A stretch of 64,000 nt of DNA from Paulownia fortunei. Taxonomy: Eukaryota > Streptophyta > Magnoliopsida > Lamiales > Paulowniaceae. Shown here in pieces: positions 1 through 12,663 of this stretch. Made by a program: the position numbers and the translations under genes. Within the stretch, counting starts at the first letter, position 1. Each line of letters opens with the position of its first letter. The notes under the pieces were generated by a model. It worked only from the letters and a program-made list of their open reading frames with translations. It ran no database searches and was not told where the DNA came from. The stretch is from the NCBI GenBank assembly GCA_019321725.1, contig CM033123.1, positions 4,906,960 through 4,970,959 on the forward strand, given 5' to 3'.

Positions 1-918
1 GTTATTTCAATAAATCTAATGTGTTTTAATATTTTAAATTTTTTCAAACTCAAATATACTAACTTCTTTACGAAAGATTACTAAGAAAGAGGAATATTAT
101 TTAAAGGATAAAGTGTTATATAAAAGTAGCATCAGGCAGGCTTATTGCTCAAGTAAAAGTAATTTCAAAGAGTAAAGTATAACAAGACTTGTTGGAAAAT
201 TAACCAGTGGAAAAATGAATATTTGAAAAAAAGAAAGAAAAAATTAGTTCTTTTATTTATTTTTGTCCAATAAAACATTTTCCTTTTGCAACTCCCTAAA
301 AATGCCAAAATATGTTTGGTTTTTCTCATCTTTGAATGTGATCCATTTTCAGCCATATCCTCAAAAGTCACATTCTATCTCGAGAAGCGTATATCTTATT
401 TTATAAAAATCTAATTTTATTTTCTGAAATAACTCTTTATCACATACATGAAACTAATAAACTATAAAAATCATTTTATAATCTTTTCATTTAAAATCAA
501 TCAGTCAAATTAAATTAATTAATTAGATCGTGCAACTAATTAATTCAAATAAATATTCAAGTTGCAAAAACTGGAGGATAGCTTGTTAACTTATGAAAAT
601 AAATTCCACATAATATTATAAAAATGAAACCAAACAACCACCTTGAGATTCCAACTTGAATCACTTGCAGGAATATTGAAAATATTTATAAGATATAAAT
701 CGGTGACCCATGTACCTCATTAATGTCAAAATCAAAATAAAGTATGAACCACATGGGCCAACGTGTAGTAGCATATTTATTCCAAGAAATCAACTCAAAA
801 ATATTATGCATATTATCAAACAATTAAATTGTCTGCAACGAGCACCATATGGAGTATTTATTTAACAAAAAGTCAACTGAATATTTACACTAAAATTGAC
901 CACAAAATGAAAGTCTAT

Positions 919-1507
919 GGCCGTGTTTGTTTTTACTCTTATTTTTAATTTTTATTTTCATGATTTTCATTTTGCATTATTTTTTGTTCGAAAATAAAAA
1001 TGTGTTTGGATGCTGATAGAAATATTGACTTGTTAGATTAAAAATAATATTTTAATATAAGAGTAATAATTAATGAATCTCTTTATTTTTTTATGCCCCA
1101 CCAGTCAAATTATAATGAGTTAATATAATGAAAAACTATTATTTATTCAGTTAGTATAATTAATTTTATATCAGTAACTAATTCTTCACTCTTTTTTGAC
1201 CTCTCCTTGATTAAAAAAGTACTAATTGATTCCTTCTAAGTGAATTTATTGAAATAGAGGCTAACTAAAATTAGGAGAGGTGAAAAAAAAAAAATAGTTT
1301 TCAAGGGCTAAAGGATGATGGCATATAGCATTGCTCTTAAAATTAATACAACATCATGATGCGGATCGTAATTTAATTAAATAGGTGTTTAAATTTAAAA
1401 TTAATAATTATACTCTTATAGATATGAATAACAACAAACAGTATTTTTATTTGAAAATGCGTAAAACTAACATTTATTTTAAATAATAAAAAAAATCAAA
1501 CAAGACC
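919..1507. mobile_element. MITE-like element with imperfect terminal inverted repeats
   Basis: The left end reads GGCCGTGTTTGTTTTTA and the right end, read on the other strand, GGTCTTGTTTGATTTTT. These make an imperfect terminal inverted repeat around an AT-rich core with no coding capacity. TIRs with a GTTTG(G)TTT core are common in plant hAT/PIF-type non-autonomous elements. A clean target-site duplication was not identified, so the family is not assigned. Confidence 0.4.
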
Positions 1508-1605
1508 TAATTATACAAATAATTAAATGGTGCATTCTTGGCCAAGCTAATCCCGGATATCATGGTTCATATCATGTGCTGAGAAGTACCCAAGTTGCAT
1601 GTCTG

Positions 1606-1622
1606 CATATATATATATATAG

Positions 1623-1662
<40 letters not shown>

Positions 1663-1678
1663 GTATATATATATACAC
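1606..1678. repeat. Compound (TA)n-(CA)n-(TA)n microsatellite
   Basis: A run of TA dinucleotides passes into about 14 AC/CA units and back to TA. It lies roughly 0.7 kb upstream of the cyclopropane synthase ATG. Such a tract is likely to vary in length between individuals. Confidence 0.9.
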
Positions 1679-2397
1679 AGGCAGTCTTCATTCAATTGGC
1701 TACAGCATAAAAATACAGAAATTTTTTGATCCATTCAAAGAACTAAGAGATTGTGGTAAACCCTTCCTTTCCCTGCACTGTACATATTCTCAGGCCATCC
1801 AACTTAGAGGTACAGGTTATCTTCTTTTGACATGAAATCTCATGCATTGTTTTGACTTAGGAAGAAGATCTTCTTCATTACATGTGCATTATGGCCATTT
1901 GCATGCAAATTATGGGATGAAATTTTGGTAGTTAATCACTTCTTTTTTACTTATTATGTACAAAAGATGTTAACAACTAATAATTAAACGTGTATTTTCA
2001 TTTTTTATTATATTTTGAATGTTCAACTGGGAGAATTTTCAAAATATAGTTCATATTATGTTGACCTAGCATGATTACGATGGTTTTAATTGAGACACCC
2101 AACATGACGAGAATGCATGGGATCATGTTCTTCTAGTTACTAACAATTTGAGAGATACATGGTATACACAAAAAAGTTCAAGATCTTATCTCTTTGTAAT
2201 AAAGATTTTTTTCCAAGTATTCCTTTAATTTGCTCATGGAAAGTACTTAATCCATTGATAACGTTGTTCATTGTCTTCATCTCTCTCTGTCTATGTTCGT
2301 ATCTTAACATGTATTTCACACGCACAAATAGATTGTTCAATATATATCTTAACATGATTATATATATATATACTCTAATGCAGTTTGGTTTTAAGAA

Positions 2398-5300
2398 ATG
2401 TCGAAGATGAAGGTGGCGGTGGTGGGGGGCGGCGTCAGCGGGATGATGTCTGCTTACCTTTTGACGAAAGAAGGGGTGGAAGTGGTGTTGTATGAGAAGG
2501 AGGATCGCTTAGGCGGCCATGCCAACACTGTTACTGTTGATGGAACTCAACTGGATATTGGAGTCATCAACTTTAATAGAGTAAGTGTTGTTTCTTCTTT
2601 TTCTCTTTTGTTCATTTCCCTTCATCACTTGTTGCTTATTCTGAATCTAATAATATGGTGAATTAATGATAGCAACGGAGTTGATTTGAAACGGATTTGT
2701 CAAAACTTAAGATCGTTTTTAAAGAATCGAAACATGTATATTAATTTTTATTTTAATATATATAAATACATATATATTAAAATAAAAATTATATTTTAAA
2801 AATACACGTCAAGTGCGAAGGAAATACTAAATTAAATAAAAGATGCAAAGTGTGGAGGGACTTAACGAATTAATTGAAATGCCTAATAAGCCCTTGTGTA
2901 TTTAAAGAACAACATTGCCGTCATTAAGCGATTCAAATAAATAAAAGGAGGAAATAATAAATAAACATGAATGATAATTTGTTATAGTTTTTACACTATG
3001 GAATGAAGAGTAGCCCATCATTTCTTTATAAAACTAAAAGTCTTTTTTCCAATTGTATTTCTTATAGAAAAAGTGTTCAAGATTGAACAATCTTTTATGA
3101 TTTATTGTAATGTTCCTTTTCACACTCAATCATAAAGTGGTATGCACAGGGCAAGAAATGCCACACAATTTGTTTAACTCTGTGCCCATGAAATAATATT
3201 GATCTAAAAAAATTTATAAGAATACAAAATTAGAAGCTAAGTAAAATCTAAAAAAATAATAAAAAAAATTGTATATATTCATAAAAAAATTAACTTATGT
3301 TTATTAACTTTTTAAATCCCTAAAGTTTTGTAACGCGTCATGCAGTACTCAAGCGTTAGAAGTGGATTTCATCACGTTCAGAGAGGTTCAGAGAGTACAC
3401 AGAAAACGTTAAATTAGGATCACATACACCTAAAACGTGTTAGTACATTCTATCAATGGTTCAAATATAGTTTCCTTAAAAAGACACTGATACTAACACT
3501 TTCTTTGTAAATATTTTAAATTGTGAGGATCTAGTGAATTAATTATTGAAGCCTTTTTTTATCTTGATTTTTTAGTGAGAAAAATAATTTAAAAAATACT
3601 TTTTTCACTACTATGCGAGGTATATTTTTGTTGTATTGTTAGTATAATTTTGACCATTAGCTTATGAATTTAACTGCTAAATATTGAATTACGGTGATTT
3701 AATGATGCCTAATCTACCTTTTTCTCTGTAAAATTTGATTTGACTTTCAAGTTTACAAACTCAAATTATTTATTTTAATTTGTCATCTATAACGTCAGTG
3801 CTTTCCTTTTGCTTTGTCAGTATATTTACTAGCCTTAAGATGTCTTGTATTAGGCCTTGAATTCTGAACTCAACCCGTTTTGCATTTATTCTAATTTGCA
3901 TAGTTCCATTGTAAACAAGTAATTTATGTTGATAAAGAACAATAGTTTTTTTTCAGAAAAAAAACAAAGAAAAACAGAAAAGTACTGTTAATAGTTTGGA
4001 AATCATTTCCACTGATTTGGCAGTAACTATCCTACACCAGGGATACATTGAGAAGATAAAGGACTTTTGAGACTTTCTTCTATTACTGCCAATCTCAAGA
4101 AATTCTTGGGGACACCTGGTCTTATCCTCCAGGGAGCCCAAGACCCTTGGATTATGTGTGTTGTTGTTGTTGGGGGTGGGGGGGTGTTTGGTTTGGTCCT
4201 GGGGTTTAAGAGAAGGTTTTGGCTGCCTCGAGAACAGGACTGAGAGCGCCTACGCCCAAGAATTTGCCTGCAAGTAAGCAGAAATGTGTTGTTGGAACTT
4301 GTCCCATTTGGTGTATCATAGCCTGTCAAACTACTGAACTAATATGATCCTTTATCGGTCTCTACTTATTAATAGCAGTACAAGGATTAAGACCAGTATT
4401 ACAACTGATTGTATCAGTTGTATGTTTTTCCTTATTGGTGCCAACATTGCTCTCTTTGTTTTCTTTGCTTATTGTTAGAAGTAGTCATCTGTTTATGATT
4501 GATCTTTCCCTGTGCAAGCGTGGGTTCCACATGTTGTTCTATGGAGTTTTTCCTTCATGGCAAATTACAACCTGTGAAGTTATTATGAGCCTAGGCAAAC
4601 CTCTCTACTACATTCCAGTTGACTCTGTAACATGTCTGCTACCCATATTTGCAAATTAGTAAAGTTGAAGTAAATGCTGGAAGAATTTTGATAATAATAA
4701 AGCTTCGTGTATATCTAGATTGTCCCGTAAAATGGTATTTTCACCACTGACATGTTACTATCGTTATGCCCTGATGGAGTTCAGTTTCATGGTGTTAATG
4801 TTGACTTAGATAGCATTGGTTTATTGGACAGGTCACATATCCTAACATGATGAAATTGTGTGAGAGTCTTGGAGTTGATTTGGAGCCCTCTGACATGTCA
4901 TTCTCTGTGAGCTTGGCCGAAGGCCAGGGATGTGAATGGGGAACCCGAAATGGATTCTCAAGTTTGTTTGCGCAAAAGAAGAATATATTGAATCCATACT
5001 TCTGGAAAATGATTAGAGAAATTATTAAGTTCAATGATGATGCATTAAAGTAAGTCATATCACAAGAGAAGACACATAGTAGTGCTAGTTTTCAAGTGAA
5101 ACCTCTGTTTGTAGAATGATAAAGTCAGAGTTTTCCACTGGTTGCAGTTATATTGAAGAGCTAGAAAACAATCAGGACATCGATCGCAATGAGACACTGG
5201 AGCACTTCGTTCAATCACGTGGTTACTCCGGGTTATTCCAGAATGCTTTTCTTGTGAGACTGCTGAAAAACTATATCCTCTCCAATGTGCAGGCTCATAT

Positions 5301-8300
5301 GCCCATTTTATGTATCATCTTCAGTGAAAGCAATATACTTACTTTTCTAATTTTCTCCAGATTCCGACTTGTGCTTCTATCTGGTCATGCACTTCAGTGA
5401 TGAACTTCTCTGCTTATTCCATACTTTCTTTTTTGCATAATCACTATGCTTTGCAGGTAAATTTTTAGATCATTAATATCATGACTCGTAATTGTGGCAT
5501 GCATAACATATTTGCCCGTATTTTCATTTTGGGGGATTCAGTTATAGGAGTATTTAACTTATAAACTGAATTTCTCTGCAGTTATTTGGTCGCCCCCAAT
5601 GGCTAACTCCAAGATGGCGTACACAAGATTATGTCAATAGGGTAAATTCAGAATTTTTTTTTTTATTTTTTTTTCAGATTCCTTAACTTAGAAATCATCA
5701 TCTCAGGAATATAATAGAAGGAATTCAGAAAAGTTTTTAAGATCTGATTGCACCTAATTGCACTAAATTCAAAACCAGGTCAAGAAAGAGCTGGAACTTG
5801 GAGGCTGTCAAATAAGAACCAATTCTGAAGTATATTCAGTTTTGACAAATGATGAGGGTGAGTATATGTGAAACTAGAGTATTCATTTACGAGTTTCTTT
5901 TTAACTTTGAACCATTCTCTTCTGATTCTGTATTATGTTCTTATTTCAAATTTAAAAGCAGGAAAGTTTCCTGTTTCTTTAAGAGCTCTAACCAAATAAA
6001 ACCTGTGTGTTTTTTTCATGTGCTTGTTTCTCCTTCATTTTGGAGTTAGAACCTGTCTTTCTTAAGTGACAAAAATACTGAATTACTATTTGCTTTGATA
6101 TGTTTATACTTCATGTTGCAAACAACAGTTTGATTGATTCAGTTTGAAGTGGATATGAATATTGGAATGGAAAAAGAAAGCATGAGTTTGCATTTAAAAC
6201 TCAAGCTAAAAGTCTGCAAAACTGATTCACAGCAGCAGGATTTCTATTAATTAGTGATATTGTCCGATAAAATGCTCTTAATCTTTTCTAAATGTTGATT
6301 ATTGCAATAATTCGTACTTTATTCTACTTCTAGCTGAACTATTAAAAAAAATGCAGGTTGTGCTATAACTTGTAAGGACGGCTTGGAAGAGGTATATGAT
6401 GGGTGCATAATGGCTGCACATGCTCCAGATGCTCTGAAAATGTTAGGGAAGCAGGTGACATATGATGAATCAAGAATACTTGGTGCATTTCAATATGCCA
6501 ACAGGTGCTCTTTGTTGTTTCCTTTCAACATACAATCTCTTTTCACTTTTTTTTTTTAATATTTTTTTCTGAAACTCTTTTAGCAATATCTCAAAAGAAA
6601 ATTTCAGCAATGGAGGGGGACATTGATTTAAACATATTTGAAGATAGGCATTGACAAAACATCCTGGAGAATAAGAAATTCCCAGAAAATTTAAATATGT
6701 TTGACTGGAGATTCAAATAAATAGGCCAGACAATGTTGTACACCACAGTATGATCTTTTTATGGGGAAATATTTCAAGTTTTTGCATTAAGAAATAAGGT
6801 AGAATCCATTTTGGTTCTATGAATTCTTTAGGAACTCTAGTTCTTGTTTAAGACAGGTTGCATAATTGATAACAAATACTTCTCTGCTACTTTGCTTCTC
6901 TTACATGTCTTATGCTTAGTGGAAGTAAGCTGTTGTTCTTGATCACGGATGCATTCTTGTTCTTTAATTGTTTATGGCAGTGATATTTTCCTTCATCATG
7001 ACAACAATTTAATGCCCAAGAACCCAGCAGCTTGGAGCTCATGGAATTTTCTAGGAACTATCAAGAACAAAGTCTATATTACATATTGGCTCAATGCAGT
7101 CCAGGTTCGAAAATCAGTTTCTGAATTTAAATAACACGTTATATTAGCATATTCTCTGCATAAACTGAAAGTTTAGAAAATAATGATTCATTCTTCGGGT
7201 AGAGTATAGTAGCAAATGCATGAGAGAGTCACTTAAGATAGTTCTCCTGCAATCGGGAACTTGATAGTTTCTAATCATACAAGTAAACAAACCTTGTAAC
7301 GATCCAAATATTGAACAATGGAAAGTGCATTGTAAATCCCCTGGGAGACTAATGCAAGCATAATCTTGTTTGTTGCCTCTCAAAAGCTTGTTTTTTCTAG
7401 CTAGGATCCGTACAATGAGACTGAGGATCATTCAGCTCTCGGGGGGTAAAAAGGGAGAAGACATGAGATCAGTCTTTAGATACTTAGGCTAGATAAGCAC
7501 CTGGAAAATTGTTGTTAACGATTCTCAAATCCTTTGAATTTATATGAGTAATGATGCATCAAAAGTCAGTTAAAATAATGTCAGATTCTTTTCTATACCT
7601 ATCTTCATATTCACTGCACGAACCTGCAATAAGCAGATGAGATTCGTCCCACAACTTGGCCATTGATATACTTGCAGAAATTATACAGTGGTTAATTTAC
7701 ATTGGAGATGCGATTATCTTCGCAAGATAAAGCTCTTTTATGAAGATATGCAACTGTGACCTTGTCAAAGCAAGTTGTCCATAGATTGCCAGCCTTCTCT
7801 TTTTCCATTTAAATTCTTGTATTCTTGTAATTCTTTTTTTTTTTGATGAATATTTCAGAATATTAATGAGACGGGACTTCCGTTTCTGTTGACTCTAAAT
7901 CCACCTCACACACCTGAACATACGTTGCTTAAGTGGTCAACTAGCCACCCAATCCCATCAGTTGCTGCATTAAAAGCATCAGCTGAGCTCAATCTCATCC
8001 AAGGAAAGAGGCGAATATGGTTCTGTGGAGCATATCAAGGTGCATTGGAACCCTTAGTAACATTTTCAGTAATCCAGTCCATGAAATACCTAATATTATA
8101 TGCTTATTGCTTTTCCTCTTTTTACGTATCTTTCAGGCTATTGCTTCCATGAGGATGGACTAAAGGTACTTTTGTAGCATTTACAGGGTAACATTATGGA
8201 TCAGATTAAACTTTTTCATCTCTATCTCATCTATTTTCCAGAAATAATGCTTTCCCTGAACCAGACATGATTTGACCAGAATTATCAAACATGTTTGAAG

Positions 8301-11300
8301 GGATAAAAGGAAAACAATAATCTGTTAGTTCCACGTTGTGCATTCGTGCATGGAATAAGCTGAATGCAAATTGGGGAACAGTTGGAATTGTTAAAATCTA
8401 CAATTGCTTGTGGATGTTTAGTTGGAAATTAAAATTACACAAACTATACAGGACAAGTTTCCACTAAAATCAGAACCTGAGTTTGCCAAGCATTACATAT
8501 GTTCAAATAGGTGCCATTTTAGTGCTTATTTTACTGTACAAAGAACACAATGCTCATTTTGGATATGAGAAGTAAAGAAAGTTGGTTCTTTCCCTTCGAA
8601 GTAATGTCATCTTTTTATTTACTTTTGGACTCTTTTTTCACATGCCATGCAACAACTCTGACATGGATGGGCAATAATTATATTTGATCCTCACAGGCAG
8701 GTATACTAGCTGTAAAGAGTTTGCTAGGAAAAGATTTTACTGTTCAGAAAAATCCCAAACATATGGTACCATCCTGGCCTGAAGCAGGGGCACGCCTTCT
8801 TGTAACTAGGTTTCTTCAACGATTTATTGCTACTGGCTGCCTCATGTGAGATTCTAGTGAAAGATTAACTATCTTTTTCAGTTTCTGCATCTTATGTTGA
8901 GCTGCTGTTAATTCTTTGATATTGCATCCACATCCAATACGGTATGTTGACTAAGCTAATGCATCTACACATTTTTAAACCTCCAAGATGTTAATATCTT
9001 GAGAATCTTTGTACTGATTTTTGTGAGCTCAATAAACTACATTTGACTGTGGTTACTTGATTTTAGCTCTTCCCTATTCCAATCGAAATTCTTTCAACTA
9101 TTTCTCAAATGTTGATACATTCTCAAAATATTTATATATAATATATACACATGCATATATATATATATATTATGATTTTACTAAAGAGGTTATTGGATTA
9201 GAACTAATAACACCCGTTTTGAAACAGTTTACTGGAAGAAGGAGGCACCATTTTCACGTTTGAAGGCACTAGAAAAAAGAGCATTTTAAAAGTCTCTTTG
9301 AGAGTGCATACTCCCCAGTTCTATTGGAAGGTAATACTCTGATTTTCTCAATACAATTTAAAAATACTTAGTGTTTAAAAATATCACTTCAGTAAATGAG
9401 AGTAAAATACTTTTGATAAAAAATGGATTCTGTCCGTTTATTCATCCTCTAGTAGTATACCTGTAACAGGTCGCAACAGAAGGTGATTTAGGCCTTGCTG
9501 ATGCCTACATTAATGGGGACTTGTCATTCGTTGATAAGAATGAAGGTCTTGTCAACCTTTTCATGGTAAGGAAATTGATCCGAACTCAGTTTCACCAGTT
9601 CACCTCCTACTAACGCAACTGAAGTATCTTTTATGTTTTTCTAATTCATTAAGATCACAATGGGATCTATTAACTCTTTTTGATTGTCATTGCAAAATTG
9701 AAGTCAGAGATGTTTGTTATGTAATAATGATGTTCCTGAATTTGTATTTTGCAGATATTTATAGCCAATACAGAGTTAAATACTTGTACCTCAAAGTTAA
9801 ACAAGAAAAGGTAACGACTTATTGGATTTTCAATACTAATGTCATCTAATTGTCTTCTAAAACATTCTTTTTTGAGAATATACCTTCTGTATAACTAGGG
9901 GATGGTGGACTCCATTGCTTTTCACTTCTGTAATAGCATCTGCAAAATATTTCTTCAAGCATGTTTCAAGGCAGAATACACTAACTCAAGCACGCCAAAA
10001 CATCTCGCGGCACTATGACCTAGTAAGTGGTTTGCTTCCTTGGACTACTGCATAGGCATGACGTACCAAATTTTGAATAGGAGTCTTCATGCAAATATTG
10101 TTCCACTGAACGTTGAGAGTTTCTTTAATTTATAAGAATGCCATAAAGTTTTATGTTTATGTCTCTGGTGTTATATTTCTGTCTTTTCTTCCAGGGTTAG
10201 ACTTAAGTAATACATGTATCTGGCAACTTCTCTTACCATCTCTTGTTGATCCATAGTGCACATGATGTCAATTCACTCAAATATATGGATTCACAAATCT
10301 GAAACTTGTTTTTGTGTTCTTTCCAGAGCAACGAACTCTTTTCTCTATTTTTGGATGATACAATGGCCTACTCATGTGCATTATTTCAGGTTAGGATTTT
10401 TATTTTTGAATAAATCTATTTAGCAAAATTCCACTGTCGGATGGCCAATGCACCTAATTTCCATGATACACTGATCCTATTTTATGCTCTTGGAAGACTC
10501 CAAGCGAAGACTTGAAGAATGCACAGCTCAGGAAAATTCGTATGTTGATTGAAAAGGTGAAACTTTTGTATGACACATCAGTAAATCTCAAAATTATTTT
10601 TCATGGAAGCTAAATTTTCTTCAACTACAGGCAAGAATTAATAAGGAGCATCACATTCTAGAGATCGGATGCGGTTGGGGAAGTTTAGCACTTGAAGTAG
10701 TCAAACAGACTGGATGCAAATATACCGGCATCACTCTGTCAGAAAAACAACTGCAATATGCAGAATTGAAAGTGAAGAAAGCCGGCCTGCAGGTATACTG
10801 TTTGCTTATGTGATTTCCACAAAGGCAGCTTTGTACATATATGAGGAAAATTTTCATTTCAATTGTAGTTGAAATTGTCATGTAAATCCAATAAAAATAT
10901 TTGAAGTGATAAACAATTCTCCCAGGGTTGCATATTCTGAACATGAAATGCTTCAATTATATTCTCACTCGTTTCAGTTGTATCAAAAACTGGATTGTTA
11001 TGGTGAAGTTGTTTCATTGATCAAAGCTTATTGAAATTTCAGGATCAAATTAAATTTATTTTATGCGACTACCGCCAATTGCCTGAGACCTACAAATATG
11101 ACAGGATAATATCATGGTGAGCTTCTCTGCACCATGTCAAATCAACTTAACCTTTTATTCAAAAGATTACAAACCATGTCATATTGTTGCATCCACTGTA
11201 TCTTTATAATCCAAATGCTGAATTTCAGTGAGATGTTGGAAGCTGTGGGGCATGAATACATGGAAGAATTTTTTAAGTGCTGTGAATCCGTATTAGCAGA

Positions 11301-12663
11301 AAATGGTCTTTTTGTTCTTCAGGTAAAAAGTGCTAAAATCTCATTTTAGTGTTTAGTGGTCCAAATCTTCACTCTTTCTTGTAAAGTTCTTCCATATCGG
11401 CTTTAGTCTTTCCACGTTCAGTTTTTTCCTCTTACTCTTCTTCTCTATTGCACTTAACATTCTTTGAATTCTCTCCAAGGTTAGAAAAACGAGTACAGCT
11501 TCACTTTTTATATTACGTGACCTCAGCATGTTGAATGGATTCTAATAATTAGAACTGGTCGAATATTTCTCCAGTTCATATCAATAGCAGATGAGAAGTA
11601 TGATGAATTCAGGCTTAGCCAGGGCTTCATTAAAGAATATATATTCCCTGGTGGATGCCTGCCTTCACTTAGCAGAGTAACATCAGCCATGGCTGCTGCA
11701 TCAAGACTTAGGTAAAACTGAAGTTCTTCATTACATTACATGTCTGACATGTCTAAGGTAAACTACTACTCAATAACCAAACAAAAACTCATCAAAATGC
11801 TCTTTTATAATGTAGTGTGGTGCACCTGGAAGACATAGGAATTCATTATTATCAAACACTCAGATGTTGGAGGGAAAACTTCCTCCAAAACCAGAGGTAA
11901 GAATATATGATTTGAAAGTTCTATGCATCTCCTTTGCCAAAACAGCTTAAGTTCTGCTACCCAAGTTAGACACATACTACGAATACACTAATACCTCTTT
12001 CAAGCAAGCTTCTGCTCACTTGTTTTAATTCGTATTATATTTGGAATTAACATATATGTGTCTTTTTAGAAAAATCCTGGCTCTGGGCTTTGATGAGAAA
12101 TTCATACGGACATGGGAATATTATTTTGACTACTGTGCTGCTGGTTTTAAATCGCGTATTCTTGGAGATTATCAGGTATGTCCTTAGCTTGTCTCACCCT
12201 TTCTTTCTCTATATTCATGAGAAAGGTCTCGAGATTGAGTCTCACCGCCATGCTTGATCATAACTTTTGCATGTATCTGATAACAAATACAGTGCAAGTT
12301 TTCTTCCAACAGTCGTTATGAAACTGCTTAAGATGATTTTTTGTGCTCTAATTAGCTTACCATAAAGTCCAGATAACGAATATGCTTGCTTATCATTTCA
12401 CCTTCTGGTTGAGGATAGAATTGGTAAACCAAGACGCATGAGTTGTTAATGTTTATCAGATAATTAGCTGTTGCATTTTTGTCTTTCAAAAGTTCGATTG
12501 GAGTGAAGTCGTAAATTTGATTCTTGAACTTGCTAAATACGAATGCCAGAGGTATGAAATTTTATTCTGCTCTTCTTACTCCTGCCAGATCGTATTCACT
12601 CGACCTGGAGATGTTGCGGCATTTGGCCATGATCCATACAAGCCTGCACCTTCTACTTATTGA
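2398..12663 (+). CDS. CPS: Plant cyclopropane fatty acid synthase (FAD-oxidase/CFA synthase fusion), 24 exons
   Basis: Predicted 867 aa from exons 2398-2580, 4832-5049, 5148-5253, 5361-5456, 5582-5641, 5779-5857, 6357-6504, 6981-7104, 7859-8039, 8137-8165, 8697-8845, 9228-9330, 9470-9565, 9755-9810, 9899-10022, 10327-10389, 10497-10556, 10631-10792, 11043-11116, 11229-11322, 11575-11711, 11816-11896, 12070-12175 and 12589-12663. All junctions keep frame and have GT-AG borders. The N-terminal half is an amine-oxidase-like FAD domain (Rossmann GGGVSG near residue 10; HAPDAL and WFCGAYQG later). The C-terminal half is a SAM-dependent cyclopropane synthase (EIGCGWG at residues 636-642; CEMLEAVGHEY from 704; YYFDYCAAGF near the end). 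Plant enzymes of this type add a methylene from SAM across the double bond of oleoyl phospholipids. Length matches the cotton-type enzymes. A second in-frame ATG at 2407 could also start translation. Confidence 0.93.
3950..4330. other. GC-richer, coding-like tract inside cyclopropane synthase intron 1
   Basis: Composition changes sharply from the AT-rich surroundings. The tract includes a T/G-rich run of GTT repeats followed by two G blocks near 4160-4182. Both strands hold open stretches of about 60-100 codons, and a short + strand stretch around 4205-4310 reads like protein. I recognise no family. It could be a captured gene fragment or simply a low-complexity GC island. Confidence 0.3.

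Larger units (their letters stand above)
1..2397. other. Intergenic region upstream of the cyclopropane synthase gene
   Basis: This stretch is strongly AT-rich and all open frames in it are short. It contains a MITE-like element (about 919-1507) and a TA/CA microsatellite (1606-1678). The last few hundred bases before the ATG at 2398 must hold the promoter and 5' UTR of the cyclopropane synthase gene, but I cannot place a transcription start with confidence. Confidence 0.6.
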
